In this document: positions 1 through 11,852 of the stretch, in pieces
Numbering within the stretch: position 1 is the stretch's first letter
Layout of the letters: each line of letters begins with the position of its first letter
Notes under the pieces: generated by a model
Database searches by the model: none
What the model was told of the DNA's origin: nothing
Seen by the model: the letters and a program-made list of their open reading frames with translations, nothing else
Made by a program: the position numbers and the translations under genes
Assembly (NCBI RefSeq): GCF_013368755.1
Contig: NC_049561.1
Span: 1,302,001-1,366,000, forward strand
Direction: 5' to 3'
DNA from: Talaromyces rugulosus
Lineage: Eukaryota > Ascomycota > Eurotiomycetes > Eurotiales > Trichocomaceae
Length of the DNA: 64,000 bases

Positions 1-485
1 GCACATGTCGCACTCAAGGCGCCTTTTACTTTCCGGCCATGATAGCCCAGGGCTCTCCCGAAGACCCTTACCTCTTTGCATGGACGAATCTTGAAGAGTT
101 AAAGTACTTTGCGCTTAGCTTGTATAAAGCCAGTAGCTTGTTCACAAGCCTGACGGATAATCGTGGTGATGACAATAACAACAACGACGACGAAGAACAC
201 GACGAGCGCACCAGTACTAGAATTTTAGTCTCTGACCTGGAATTTCCAGTTCCTGATAACGGATACTTGTGGTCTGCACCGGGTGCCCGTGAATTCTTCC
301 GTCGCCGCGAACTGCAACTGCGTGATCCGGCCACGGTAGAGAGGTCGCAGTACATTCGTGACTCTGGACCATGGATATCTGACATTGTGGGCGGTAAAGC
401 TAAGGTGTCGCTGGCGCATAGAAGGAAAGCATGGATGAGTCTGGGGCCGTTTTTAGGGTATATAGCTGGTGTAGACATTGCCTGA
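1..485 (+). CDS. C-terminal end of a fungal transcription factor (partial)
   Basis: The reading frame is open from base 3 to a stop at 483-485, so only the last ~160 residues are in the window. The segment with W-x-N-L-E-E-L-K-x-F-A-L-S-L-Y, followed by an acidic Asn/Asp run and then L-E-F-P-V-P-D-N-G-Y-L-W-S-A, resembles the C-terminal half of the fungal-specific transcription factor domain found in Zn2Cys6 and C2H2 regulators, where an '(L/F)P-x-P-D-x-x-x-L-W-x-A' motif is common. The DNA-binding domain would lie upstream, outside the window, so the regulator class and target are unknown. Recognition is by motif resemblance only. Confidence 0.6.
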   Translation, partial: TCRTQGAFYFPAMIAQGSPEDPYLFAWTNLEELKYFALSLYKASSLFTSLTDNRGDDNNNNDDEEHDERTSTRILVSDLEFPVPDNGYLWSAPGAREFFRRRELQLRDPATVERSQYIRDSGPWISDIVGGKAKVSLAHRRKAWMSLGPFLGYIAGVDIA

Positions 486-1373
486 ACAAAATAATACCGC
501 GTTTTAAGGCTACGCCTGATGCCACCAATTCGTTCCTACTTCTAGTGTATAGACACACTCGTGATGTAGTATGCTAAGAGTTCATTTAACAATAAGATAT
601 GTCTCATCCAAGGGAAACAAAAAGGTGAAAACGAAATCTATTGTACACCAAAGAAGAGGGTCCCAAGCCCCACAACACAACTCCTGGAAATATTGGCTGC
701 TTTTGGATCCTTTTTTTTTCAATGGGTAGGATGTTTCAAGTGCCACGGCCATGGTCCTCGAACTTTTTTTTTTTGGAGCGATTTCCTATCACAGCCAGGA
801 ACAAAGCATAGGGAGAAAAACAAAGGAAAGTATAAATGAAATCAAAGAGACGACAGGAAGCGTCCCGAAGTGATATATCGAGACAAGATACAGTAGAAAA
901 AAGAAAGTCCAAAAGCTAGACACAAAAAAGTATATGCCAAAGAACAGTCAGTCAAACCAACGCACCCTCATGCAGACTTTGAATCCATGAGCGTTGAGAT
1001 CTGCGTATCCATTGTCTAGCAGATGGTAGAAGATATTCCGGTGACAAGATGTGTTGTTTTCTGAGCCCCGCACAACACAATACTGAACTTCAGTGAGGCC
1101 GTCACATTACCCACACACAAACATCAGTCGTTCGTCGGATCGTGCAATGTCAATTGAATGGATCACACTGAATCGTGCCGACCATGGTATAACGACGTTG
1201 CGAGTATATCGGGATATAAAAAAAAATAAAAAATTCAAAAGTCGAATCACTATCGTCGTAAAGAAAGAGAAAAGGGTATGATAAAAAGGCGAGAAATTAT
1301 GATGTGGTCGATATATGGCGAAAAAAAGAGTTTATCACTGAAGACGGATGAAGCGTCGAAGTCATTAGGACCA
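486..1373. other. Intergenic spacer, no gene seen
   Basis: About 890 bp between the end of the partial transcription factor gene and the 3' end of the G gamma gene, which converge here. It is A/T-rich with poly-T runs near 711-719 and 768-775. It probably holds both 3' UTRs. No coding potential or RNA gene was recognised. Confidence 0.6.
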
Positions 1374-1839
1374 TTACATAACAGTACAGCAGCCACCGGA
1401 TTGTTGAGGTGCATATGGGTCTTCTCTCTTGTCGACCTGGAATCGGTTAGTATATGCAAGCCGTAGGGAGCATGGGGGAGCGAGCATACCTGACCCCAAA
1501 CGGAGGGAACCATGAAGTCACGAGTGTTGTTGCAGTAATTGATAAGCCTAATTATCGAAAATTGAGTCAATGAAAGGTGGCCAAGAAGGTTGTGGATGAG
1601 TATGGGATCGCGCCGGGCGAAGTGAACAGACAAGACAGCCTTGCTCCTTTTGGGAGCGTTGAAACGTGGGGAGAGAGGAATGCTTACGATAGAGCAGCCT
1701 CGGACACCTTCACACGAGGACGATCCAAGTCCTCCTTCAAGCGACTGTTCAATTCCGTCAGACGGCGTAACTTCAGGTCGGCCATGCTCTGCTTCTTTTG
1801 CTTGACGTCGCCGCCGGAGCGGATTTCGTACGCGGCCAT
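1374..1839 (-). CDS. gpgA: Heterotrimeric G protein gamma subunit (GpgA/Ste18 type)
   Basis: Three exons on the minus strand: 1839-1688, 1547-1490 and 1436-1374, giving 90 residues, the usual size for Aspergillus GpgA. The N-terminal half is a basic amphipathic helix ([20 protein letters not shown]) that in this family forms the coiled coil with G beta. Exon 2 carries the conserved [18 protein letters not shown] block, and the protein ends in C-C-T-V-M: a CaaX box (CTVM) for prenylation with an adjacent cysteine that in Ste18 is palmitoylated. The G beta-gamma dimer acts at the plasma membrane downstream of GPCRs in sensing, conidiation and sexual development. Both introns have GT..AG ends. 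A long open frame (2098-1250) runs across the introns and is not the real product. Start chosen at the ATG preceded by CCACC. Confidence 0.95.
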
Positions 1840-3061
1840 GGTGGTAGTTGTTCGTCCCGGGGGGCTGGCGGTACTCGATCAATGATTCGGACGCGCCGAC
1901 GCTGTAAAAAGCTGCGCAGAGAGAGCACTGACAAAACTCTCGGTCGAGGAAAGAAACAAGAGAACCGAGACGATTCGAAGGACAGCAGGGAGCGACAAGA
2001 CAGGCGGTAGTTGGTGGTGCGAGGCGACGAGACGGAACCGTTGCTAGCAGAAAGACGGGCTCTCGGGAAGGGGGGGGAGAGTTGCTGTTAGACTGCAAGC
2101 CAAGGCAAGGGTAGGAAGGACGCTAGCCAGAGGACAGTGACACTGACACTCGCGCAGTTTGGACTAGTCAACTAGAGGGGGCAGTTAGCAGCAAGTTAGT
2201 CCTGGGGGCTGCGAGCGAGACTACGACGTGGGCGTAGCCTGGTAAGGGGCTTTCTCTACGGCGGGCAATACTGGCCGAGTGCGCCGTTTTGCGCGCCTCG
2301 ATTAGCCCCGTCGTGCGCTAGCCTGTTTGGGCCACGGAGCCCCACACTGGAATTCTTGCGCACAACACGATTTGTCCCCGGCTTACTGTGTACATGCAGA
2401 CATAGTGCTGTGTGTGAATAATAATGACATACAAAATTATTTAAAAAAAAATTTGATTTTTGAGGAGAGAAAATACTAGGATACAAAATAAATTCCGTGT
2501 ACCCAACGACGGCCTTAAAAAAAAAAGGTAGTATCAACTATCAATCCCTATCCGCGAGCGGGGCTCCTCTGCTCCGACGAATCACCGGCATCGGCATCCC
2601 CGTTGTTTCACGTGATCTCCCGGAGAATCGGGTTATCGATTGTCGATTGTCGACTATTATTGCTCGAGCAGTGAAAGAAGCCAAAGCCATCTTCTTTAGT
2701 ATGAAGACATGGAAATATTCAGGTAGTTAATAATACAAGCCGCCTTGTGAAACTTGCGAAACTTGCGGGCGCTCTCCGGAAAAAGCAAAGGTCACGTGAT
2801 AATGACTAGTCCATAATAGGCAGGGTGCGCGACCGGGCTCCTCTCTGGATTGTGATCGCACAACAGTTACGCTGGCCAGAATTTGCCTCGAAGATCCGTC
2901 AGGCCTTTCACCCCCGCGGCATAGCCAGAACTGCATCAAATTCTGTGCCCTGTCCGCCAGCTGAAAACCCAGATATATCAGCTACTGTGGCATCACGACT
3001 CTAACGTCGACCATCTCCATCACAACTAAATTTTCGTCGCCCAAGGGGCAGGTTGCCCACC
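1840..3061. promoter_or_regulatory. Divergent promoter region between gpgA and eIF3a
   Basis: A 1.2 kb spacer serving both genes. Two copies of the perfect palindrome TCACGTGA lie at 2608-2615 and 2792-2799, nearer the eIF3a side; CACGTG is the core site of Cbf1-type bHLH proteins. An A-rich stretch is at ~2440-2530. No further gene was recognised. That the palindromes act as binding sites is inference. Confidence 0.5.
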
Positions 3062-6000
3062 ATGCCTCCACCACCTCATATCAAACCCGAAAATGTCCTC
3101 AAGGTACGCTTCCTCCGCCGAATAGATGCTAGGAACGCTCTGTTCATATACAGACTGTGTTTGTGTGCTAACCGGGTTTTTTATTTATTATAGCGGGCTA
3201 GGGAACTCATCGCAGTCGGCCAGTCTCCAGCCGCTCTTACTGTCCTTCACGAACATGTCACCTCCAAGCGGACTCGTAGCAGTCCTGTCGCGTCTCTGGA
3301 ACCCGTGATGATCCTTTTTGTCGAACTGTCGGTTGATCTGCGCAAGGGAAAGGCTGCCAAGGACGGTCTTTATCAATACAAAAACATCGCCCAGAACACC
3401 AACGTGGGGACCATCGAGGTAAGACGACATAGCTGCAATTTGTATTGGAAGAAAGAATCATGCTAACACATTTTTATCTCAGGTTGTTCTCAAGCGCTTC
3501 ATTGAACTAGCCGAACAAAAGGTCACCGAAGCCCAGACCAAGGCCGATGAAATCCAGTCGTCTCTCGAATCCACCGCTCCATCAACTAACGTTGACGACC
3601 TCGAAGCCATCGAGACCCCCGAAACCATCCTTCTGGCCACCGTATCTGGAGAGCAGTCCAAGGACCGTACCGACCGCGCCATCGTGACTCCGTGGCTCAA
3701 GTTTTTGTGGGAAACCTACCGCACCGTACTGGAAATCTTGAAGAACAATGCTCGCCTGGAGGTTATGTACCAGACCACTGCTCTGCAGGCTTTCCAGTTC
3801 TGCCTCAAATACACTCGCAAGACCGAGTTCCGCCGTCTTTGTGAGCTTCTCAGGAACCACGTGCAGAATGCCGCCAAATACTCGGCTCAGATGCATGCCA
3901 TCAACCTGAGCGACCCCGACACTTTACAGCGCCACCTGGACACTCGCTTCCAGCAACTTAATGTTGCCGTAGAGCTGGAACTGTGGCAAGAAGCATTCCG
4001 CAGTGTTGAAGATATTCACACGCTGCTCAGTCTCAGCAAACGTCCCGCCAAAAACGTCATGATGGCCAACTACTACGAGAAATTGGCCCGCATTTTCCTT
4101 GTCAGCGAGAACTACCTGTTCCATGCAGCAGCGTGGAACCGCTTTTACAATCTCCTTCGCCAGTCCTCCGTCACCATTGCTGCTGGCCAAGGCTCCAAGA
4201 AAGACAACCCTTCCGTCACGGAAACCGACATGACCAAAGCTGCCTCGTTCGTCGTGCTTTCCGCTCTTTCTATCCCCGTCATCAGCACCTCCCGCTCTCG
4301 TGGTGCACTGGTTGACGTGGATGAAGCTCGGAAGAACAAGAACACTCGTCTTACCAACTTGCTTGGTATGGGACAGGCTCCCACTCGTGCTGCGTTGTTC
4401 AAAGATGCTCTCAACAAAGGATTGCTTAAGCGCGCTCGCCCCGAAATCCGTGAGCTGTACAACATCTTGGAGGTTGATTTCCACCCACTGTCGATTTGCA
4501 AAAAGATCACTCCCATTCTCGAGCAGATTGGTGCCGATGCTGAGATGGAAAAATACGTTGTGCCTCTCCAGCAGGTCATTCTCACCCGTCTCTTCCAGCA
4601 ACTGTCCCAGGTCTATGAGTCTGTTTCCCTGAAGTTCGTTTACGAACTCGCCCAATTCCCTGATCCTTTCCAGGTCACCCAGTCTATGATCGAGAAATTC
4701 ATCATGAACGGCTGCAAGAAGGGAGACCTGGCAATCCGTGTGGACCATGTCTCCGGTGTCCTTTCCTTTGATTCCGACATCTTTTCTTCGGCTAAAGCGC
4801 TTCACCCTGGCAGTGCTGCAGGATCCGCTGAGAGCGAAGTGGGCTCTGTCCAGCGCCTGCAGAGCACCCCGGCCGAGATCGCTCGCTCTCAGCTCAGCCG
4901 TCTTGCTAAGACTTTGCACGTAACTTGTGTCTATGTGGATCCGTCATATACTGCATCCCGCGTTCAAGCCAAACAGCTGTCACTTGCCCGTGCTCGGGAG
5001 GGAGCCGCCAAAGAACACGAAGATATTCTGGCTCGCAGGGTCGTCATCGAGAAGAAGAAAGAAGCAGCGACCGAGTCTCTCCAGCGCAAACAGCGTGAAG
5101 AGGAGACGCGCAAGAGAATTCGCACTCAACAGCTTCAGGAAGCCGAGAAGCAGAGGTTGCTCGATGAGCAGCGCGAACGTGAGAAGAAACGTATGAAGGA
5201 TGAGCAGGATCGCATTCGCCAACAGGAAATCAAGAAGCAGCTTGAAGAGCTGAAGACTGGCGTCAAAGGTATTGACCTTAGCGAAATCGACCCTGAAGAG
5301 CTTGATAGCAACCGCCTGCGTGCTATGAAGCTTGCTCAGCTTGAAAAAGAGAAACACGAACTCAATGACCGTATTCGTATCACTGCTAAGCGTATTGATC
5401 ACTTGGAACGTGCTTTCCGCCGTGAGGAGGTCAAGCACGTCTCAGAGGACTACGAGAAGCAAAAGGAGCATGATATGGAAGTCTATCAGCGCCAGAAGGA
5501 AGAAACCTTGGTGGAAGCTCAGAAAAAACACAAGGCGGATGTTGCCCTCAAACACCGATTAAGCCGTCTTGTCCCACAATTCACTGAATTCCGTGATAGC
5601 CTTAACGAGAAGCGCCACGAGGAGTTCGAGAGACGCCACAAGGCTGCTGAGCGTGAATTTGAAGCAAAGAAGAAGCAGCGTGTCAAGGAAGTCCAGGAGC
5701 GTAGACGTCGTGAGAAGGCCGAGCGCGAAGAGGAGGAGCGTATCAGAAAGGAAGAGGAAGAACGTGCAGAGCGTGAGGAGCAAGAGCGTATCGCCAAGGA
5801 GGAAGAGCAGAGACGAGCCATGGCCGAACGAAAGGCCCAGAGGGAGGAGGAGAGAAAGTTAGTTTCCACTTGCAATCCACACTTGATTTCCCCCGTCACT
5901 AACCTATTACGCAGGAAACTCGATGAAGTCGCCGCTCGCCAGAAACAGCGTGAAGAAGAAGCTGAAGCTCGCCGCGCCGCTCGCCGAACTGGTCCGGCCC

Positions 6001-6431
6001 CCGAACCTGCTCGTCCAGAGCGTGTAGAGCGTGCGGAGCGTGCAGAGCCCACCGAGCCTACCGAGCGAATTGCTCCTCGCCTCAATATCGCTCCTCGCAC
6101 TACTACTGGACCAAGCTGGAGAGAGCGCCTGGCCGCCAAGGGGACCACTGATGAAGCCGAGGCTGAACCCAGTGATGAAGCCCCTCCTCCAGCCCGCAAG
6201 GGTGGCTACGTTCCTCCTCACCAACGTCAAGGTTCTGCAGCCCCTGCTCCACGAGAAGCCACGCCGCCTGCCAATGGTGGCGGTGCTGATCGCTACATTC
6301 CTCGCCATCTTCGCGAGGGAGGTGCTCCCCCGGCCAGCAGGCCTACTGCTCCTCCCAGCGAGGCACCCGAAGAATCCAAGCCAAGTACTGGTGGCCGATG
6401 GGTACCTAGCTGGAAGCGCCAGCAGCAGTAG
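3062..6431 (+). CDS. tif32: Eukaryotic translation initiation factor 3 subunit A
   Basis: Exons 3062-3103, 3194-3418, 3483-5857 and 5915-6431 give 1052 residues, typical for fungal eIF3a. The N-terminal half is the helical TPR-like/PCI region (conserved PENVLKRARELI start, PCI around residues 350-500) that scaffolds the eIF3 core on the 40S subunit. It is followed by a long, highly charged coiled coil rich in Glu, Arg and Lys (~residues 540-870) that binds eIF3b/eIF3g and 18S rRNA, and a Pro/Ala-rich tail ending in repeated (G)[18 protein letters not shown] motifs. The last intron (5858-5914, 57 nt, GTTAGT..CACTAAC..CAG) is a multiple of three and free of stops, so it can be mistaken for coding sequence; splicing it restores the charged heptads [11 protein letters not shown]. 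The start ATG has the favourable context CCACCATGCC. Confidence 0.95.
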
Positions 6432-7381
6432 TCATGAAAAATTTTCCGTTCTTGGTTTCTAAAATTTTATAATGTTCTCTTTTTTTTCCTTGCACGTTAC
6501 ATTTTTTTCATTATGGGATTCATTATTTTTGTGTGTGATCATGCCCAAAAACTTTCATTGCCCCGAATGATCTCCCCAGCTACGCATTCATGTCTTCTTC
6601 CTCCTTTTTTTCCCCCCTTCCCCCTTTCCTACCTCTTTTTTCGTCTTGTTGACAAAATGGGCATCGCTGCTCTTGTGCATAAATTTTGTTGTGTCTTTTC
6701 CTTTGTGAGAAGAGGAAGCAGAGATTGACCTGGGGGGTGGTCAGAAGATGTACGTACATGGCGAGAGAGAGAGAGAGAAGAGAGGAATCGGGAGTCTATC
6801 GATTCTCGATTCCAGTTTAACTTAAAGAGGGTGAATTGCAAACAAAAAACATTTGATTACCAGATTCTAGTTTTCGTCGTATAATTCTTAAATTAAATCA
6901 GTAGACGAGAGATCAGAGTTTGTTGTTTGCTAACTATAGGCATTGTCTAGCGAATGATTACTGAAATTATAATAAATAGTGAATTCCAACATTCAAGTCT
7001 TGATTACGTTTCATGTCCAAGATTGTATCGCATTAATTACAACATCAAGAAAAGATTGCCAAAAATGACCGAGGGCAATAAAAAGAAAAAAAAGAAATAT
7101 GCAAAATATAGAAAGAGCATGTCACAAAAAAACCAAGCAACAATCCTCTAAGGTAGTCTGATAGAAAGAAGAATGTTTAAACAAAAGACTGCAAGGGGAT
7201 ATCTATATGTATAGAGCTAAGCAAAATGGCAGCAAGCAGTATATGTCCAGTCCATATAGCAAAAAGAAAACTCGACGAACCGGGGGTAAAATAAAAACAG
7301 TAGAAGAGCAAAACAAGAGGGAAGAATAGCATAAGGGTCGTCTAATAATTTTTTTTTCCTTCTCTCTTTTTCGGAAGAAAT
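6432..7381. other. Convergent 3' spacer, no gene seen
   Basis: About 950 bp between eIF3a (+) and the uncharacterised minus-strand gene. Pyrimidine-rich downstream of eIF3a (6590-6650) and A-rich around 7070-7110. It holds a short GA repeat at ~6760-6780. Only short, low-complexity ORFs occur. Confidence 0.55.
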
Positions 7382-8739
7382 CTATGCGGCAGCACCAGTT
7401 GTAGCAGCAGCAGTAGTACCGGCAGCACCGAAGAGTTTCATTCTCCATTCGCCGCATACTGCTTCGAAGCCACTAACGACATCGCCACAAACTCGACCTG
7501 CTTCGCGCTCTTTCAATTTGCGGTCCCACTGGCCACTTTCTATCCAGCGGTGGCCTTCTTCACGATCTTCTTCCTCGCGCCTGATCTCAGCAACAATCTC
7601 GCGCGCGGACCTGAGTCGACGAGAGGCCGTCGACGTCAGTTGCCGTGATTCATGTAAAGTGTCACTTAATGTTCGAAGCGTTAGCGTGAGGTCGGACGTT
7701 TGGCTGAGAAGAGCCTGTAGCGATAGTAGCGGATCAACAGCTGCGAGTTGGCTTTGCGTGGATTTTGTTGAGGAAGGAGAGTCTGGTCTAAGTGAACCAT
7801 GTGTCGGTGGTTGGAAAGGTACAGGTAGGTTCGGAATAAGTCCGTCGTCGATCAGTGGGATGAGTTCGTCAATGGATTCGGTAGAAAGTAGCGGGAAAGG
7901 GGAGAAAAGAAGAGGGTGGATTAACGTCTGCAGTGCTCGGGTCTGGTGTGTGAGATGCGAGGTGATGGAAGTGTGAGCAGTAATAAGCCTATTGCAGATT
8001 GAATTAGCAAGCCATCTCCGAGCGAAATAACACAAAAGAAGAGTAAAGAGTCTCTTTACCTTGCAGCACCATTCTCGATGGCACTTTGCGCACCAAGATC
8101 CCGAAGGCTTTCAATGAAACGGTTGATGATCTGATCTGTTGAACTGCCATTCTCTTCGATTCCTCGCCGAGCTAGGCTCTCAATGTCTGCCATTCGCCTC
8201 TCCAGATTTGGCGAAAGTTCGCCTAGTTCGTCGAAATCCGAGTCATTCCCATAGTCAGATCCATCGTACTGGGATTCGTTACGTCGATGGCGGCTCTGAG
8301 TCTGTCTTGCTCGTGCTCGGGGCGGTTGTAGGCCATTTCCTTGATCTGGGGACATCGGTTCGCGAGGCGTGCCTTGTCCTGATGTATCCTCATCTTTATG
8401 AAAGTCTTCCATATTCTCGGCTTGGCCGTTGGCCTCGAACCCAGAAGCATCCTCGTAGCCTTCTCCATCACCCCAAGCATCGGCGAGTTCGTCTGCCAAA
8501 TTCCCCAAACCACCACCCGAATCAACCGTTCCCATGTAATCCTCGGACATGCGTCGGTCACCGCTCAAAATCTGAGAATTCCGCTGTCGGGGAGTCTCTG
8601 GCGATAGTGGGCGGGGGGACTGAGGCGTCTGCGGGTAGAAATAACCGTTCTCACTCATTCTGTTGATACTCGGTGACATGTCCAGGCTCGAACGATTCCG
8701 GCGGTGTCTGGGAGACATTGGTGAGGGCGGCCCCGACAT
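7382..8739 (-). CDS. Uncharacterised conserved-looking fungal protein
   Basis: Two exons, 8739-8060 and 7988-7382 (intron 71 nt, GTAAAG..CAATAG), give 428 residues. I do not recognise the family. The N-terminal half (~residues 1-190) is low-complexity: Pro/Ser-rich with many S/T-P sites, then acidic. The C-terminal half is mostly helical: a block starting LERRMADIESLARRGIEENG, a run that spans the intron (INRFIESLRDLG..RLITAHTSITSHLTHQTRALQ), and a coiled-coil-like segment (TASRRLRSAREIVAEIRREE) ending in WDRKLKEREAGRVCGDVVSGFEAVC, which looks like a folded, conserved core. An Ala/Thr-rich tail closes it. An in-frame upstream ATG at 8790 exists, but the downstream one (MSGPPSPMSPRHRR) fits better. 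A nuclear or cytoskeletal adaptor is possible; nothing proves it. Confidence 0.75.
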
Positions 8740-9309
8740 AGTGGTGGCCGAGTGTGTTTGTACGGGTCCAAGACGTGAAAGAAGAAACAACCAAAATGTC
8801 GATATATCGTATACTCATGTAAACAGGTCCGTAGATATTGCGTTGTTGGGCAAAAAAAAGGACGTTACTTTCGCTGTGGAAGCGGGCCTGCCGCCAGGAC
8901 CAGGTGGAGCAGCAACAGGGGTTGTGATCCGTGAGCGCTGGAAATGGGTGATGTGTAGATTCAAAATTGTGGGAAATAATGCCCTAGCCACTTCACGGTA
9001 TCGGCGCGACTTCTGGTCTATGCATCATCGACCGTCTGAGTTGTCTGAAGTCGGCGAGATGATGTTGGTCGTGGGTGTGTGCGGTCAGCTGTCGCCAAAT
9101 ACCGTGATAGACAATGATGAATAGAGCATAACTAGTTCCGCGCAGCCTCCCGTGACGTCGAAGGCGGTCAGGCACATCCCCCCCACTTCGTCTGGGCAAT
9201 AATCAATGTTAATTTTCGAGGGTTGCACAGCGTCGATGACTTCAACTCTGTTATTTTCTTTGTACGAAACAAAATACACTGCGCATTCCCCGTCGGTCAG
9301 TTGGGCACA
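8740..9309. promoter_or_regulatory. Divergent promoter between the uncharacterised gene and NatB
   Basis: 570 bp separating two outward-facing genes. A CRE-like TGACGTC core lies near 9152-9158 (GTGACGTCGAAGG) and an A/T stretch near 9240-9280. The short ORFs here have no recognisable product. Confidence 0.45.
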
Positions 9310-10023
9310 ATGAGCTACGTCCGGCGCATGACGCCAACCGACCTGCTCTCTTTGAATTTAACGAATCTCGACCCTCTCACGGAAAATTATGATCTGGGCT
9401 TTTACCTCAACTACTTGATGCGCTGGCCCTCGCTGTTCAGCGTAGTACAAGGTCACGATGCAGGAATTGTGGGTTATAGTGAGTCTATGAAACGGTCTTA
9501 CTCTTGTCCACCTCTAACCGAAATGCAGTCATGGGTAAGCTAGAGGAACAGCCGGCGGCCCTACGACAGTCTGAACACTATACCCCCTGGCACGGCCATA
9601 TTACCGTATTAACGGTTGCTCCCTCGTCGAGACGGCTTGGCCATGCACGGCGGTTGACAGAGAGCCTGGAGCATGTGTCAGACAACAACGATGCGTGGTT
9701 TGTCGATCTATATGTACGCGCAACAAACAAGGTCGCCGTTGACATGTACAAAGGCATGGGGTGAGTGCATTGGTTTTTTTAGCATAAATACATACATATA
9801 TATATATATATATGTTTGAGCAGCTAGCTAACAGATGTACCCCCTCCCCAGGTATTCCGTCTTTCGACGTGTGGTCAGCTACTATCAAGATGATCCGAGC
9901 GGAATGTCCGAGGAAGGCGAAGATGCTTTCGACATGCGGAAACCATGCAGTCGAGATAAAGACCTCATACACGTTCGCGAAAATGGAGAGGGCTTTCCAG
10001 TCAGTCCTGAGGATGTTTATTAA
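9310..10023 (+). CDS. nat3: N-terminal acetyltransferase NatB catalytic subunit
   Basis: Exons 9310-9478, 9529-9760 and 9852-10023 encode 190 residues, the length of Nat3/NAA20. The opening S-Y-V-R-R-M-T-P-T-D-L-L-S-L-N-L-T-N-L-D-P-L-T-E-N-Y matches the family's N terminus. The GNAT acetyl-CoA motif R-R-L-G-H-A (Q/R-x-x-G-x-A/G) follows HITVLTVAPSS, and VDLYVRATNKVAVDMYKGMGY is motif B. With its auxiliary subunit Mdm20, NatB acetylates the N-terminal Met of proteins beginning Met-Asp/Glu/Asn/Gln co-translationally on the ribosome. The second intron (91 nt) carries an (AT)n tract before its branch site. The C-terminal acidic tail (DDPSGMSEEGEDAFDMRKP) is typical of fungal orthologues. Confidence 0.94.
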
Positions 10024-10469
10024 TCGAATACGCACGATCGATTACTGCAACCCGGTGTCTGGGTTTGCACGTTTATTTATTTATTTTACGTTTTGACGGG
10101 CCTTTCACAATGGCTTTCTGAAGCATTGCTTTTTGCATTCATGGTTAATGAGAGAGCTTTCATCCATGGTTGGCGTTATAGGATTTCATCAGCATTTGAA
10201 GCAATATCGGATACATACACTATACCATAGATGAGTTGGAGAAGGGGCAAGAAATCAATCGGCTAGAGATAACATTGTAGATGTTCACTATATTGATTTC
10301 TGATCGTTTTTCCTATGTATGTTTATTATTCTATACATAAATATAAATATTTCAACATTATTGGTCAACAGTAACCCAGCTTTTAATGCAATCAAATGCC
10401 ATGAATATTAAATATTTACATTCCTTCAAACTAATCATAATATGCATGTGGCTTCAGTAATCGGAAAAT
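10024..10469. other. Convergent 3' spacer, no gene seen
   Basis: A/T-rich spacer of about 450 bp between NatB (+) and the MFS transporter (-), with several TATTTAT-like stretches that could act in 3' end formation. No gene was seen. Confidence 0.5.
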
Positions 10470-11852
10470 TTATGTACGATAAAGAATTTTGGGACCGCTA
10501 CGAAGAATACGGATCCAAAACATCAGAGCAGCACAGGTGGCGAGACAAGCTCCGCAGAACGCTTGCACACCAACATAGGAACCTGTGCCACCCAATATGG
10601 CACCTCCAATAGGCGTGCCTATCAGCAACGCGATGGAACAGATGCTAAAGGACATGCCGAGTCGGGTGCCAAAGTTGCGAAGATCTTTGGTGATGACCAT
10701 CATCACGATGGGAGGCAAAGACACAAAGCCCCCGGAAAAGAAGCCATAAAGCAAGGAAACAATCACAATCCCCGCGCTTGAATTTACTGCTATCCAGCAA
10801 AAGGCTAAAAGAGCCGAAATCGCCGAAGCAGGCACCAGCATATTTAGGGGCCCTGAGTAATCTGCGACTAAATTCGGCATGATACGGCCAAATGTCGAGG
10901 CAGCATTCAAAATCGGGACGAGGTAGAATCCTAGCGTGTCGCTGACAACCCCTTTCTGAATTGCCCACGGCTGAACGTAGATGAGGAAGTTGTAGAAGCC
11001 CAAAAACCCGAAGAAGAGTGCGAAGCTGTAAAGATTGAACTGGAGCTCCGTAAAAGCAGAAAACTGGACTAAAGCTCGTTTTTCCTTTGGTTTGAATCGC
11101 ACACGCATCACGGCTATGGAAATACTGCAGGTTCCTAGAGCCACAAACGCAAGAGTTCGGGTTGCCCAAGAGAAGCCAATTTCTTCCTGGAGCTTATTAA
11201 ACATAATCGGATATATCACGCCGCCGATACTGCTTCCGGATGCAGCAATTCCGTTTGCCAGAGCTCGCCTTTTGTTGAAATATTGTGGCAACAAAGAGAC
11301 CGCTGGTATGAACATACAGCCCGCTCCGATTCCAACACAGATACCCTGGGCCAGCATGATCTGGTAGTACTTAGAGGCAAGACTGGTCATCATATATCCA
11401 AAGACAACCATGAACGCCCCGAACGGTACGAGGGCGTAGAAGTACCCGGCATCAAAGAGCGGGCCGGTAATGACGCCAAAGAACATGAGAAGCGCTGACT
11501 CCACGGATCCGATCCATGCGATTGTATCTGCCGATTGATCGGATAGAATGTGCTCCTCGTAGTAGGTTTGGAATATACCCCACGTGTTGATGACTCCCCT
11601 GATTCATGATTAGCAACACTACTTTTGGTGTGTGAGACGTCAAGCATACCATGAGTTGAAAAAGAGAAAGAAGGCGCCGAGTACTTGCAGCCATGCCTGC
11701 AGGCCCGTATCGAAATCATGCACTGCATTGCCGTACCCAGAAGTTTTCTCCTCTTGCGGCGGGGATGGTGTATTGTCAGAGGGAGAGTCGCCTTGGCCCA
11801 CAAGGTTGTTGGAAGCCTCTATTGCGGTCTTTGAGTGCGCATCTTGGTCCAT
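10470..11852 (-). CDS. MFS monocarboxylate-type transporter (Mch family)
   Basis: Exons 11852-11650 and 11598-10470 (intron 51 nt) give 443 residues with about 12 hydrophobic segments. After a soluble N terminus of ~45 residues comes G-L-Q-A-W-L-Q-V-L-G-A-F-F-L-F-F-N-S-W-G, then INTWGIFQTYYEEH, a signature of the fungal MCT-like group (Mch4/Mch5, SLC16-related); the NSWG/VINTWG join is created by splicing. The loop YFNKRRALANGIAASGSSIGG matches the MCT motif. Substrate cannot be read from sequence; yeast relatives include the riboflavin carrier Mch5. It lies alone, convergent with NatB, with no clustered enzymes. Confidence 0.88.

Noticed and set aside
1250..2098. 282-codon open frame on the minus strand
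   Set aside because: It runs across both introns of the G gamma gene and its promoter; the spliced G gamma product in the other frame is clearly the real gene.
3924..4919. 331-codon ORF antisense to eIF3a
   Set aside because: Shadow of the conserved coding strand with biased codons; no domain.
5519..6199. 226-codon Arg/Ser-rich ORF antisense to eIF3a
   Set aside because: Mirror of the charged coiled-coil codons (GAG/CGT) of eIF3a.
9792..9813. (AT)n tract as a separate element
   Set aside because: Lies inside an intron of NatB and is an ordinary microsatellite.
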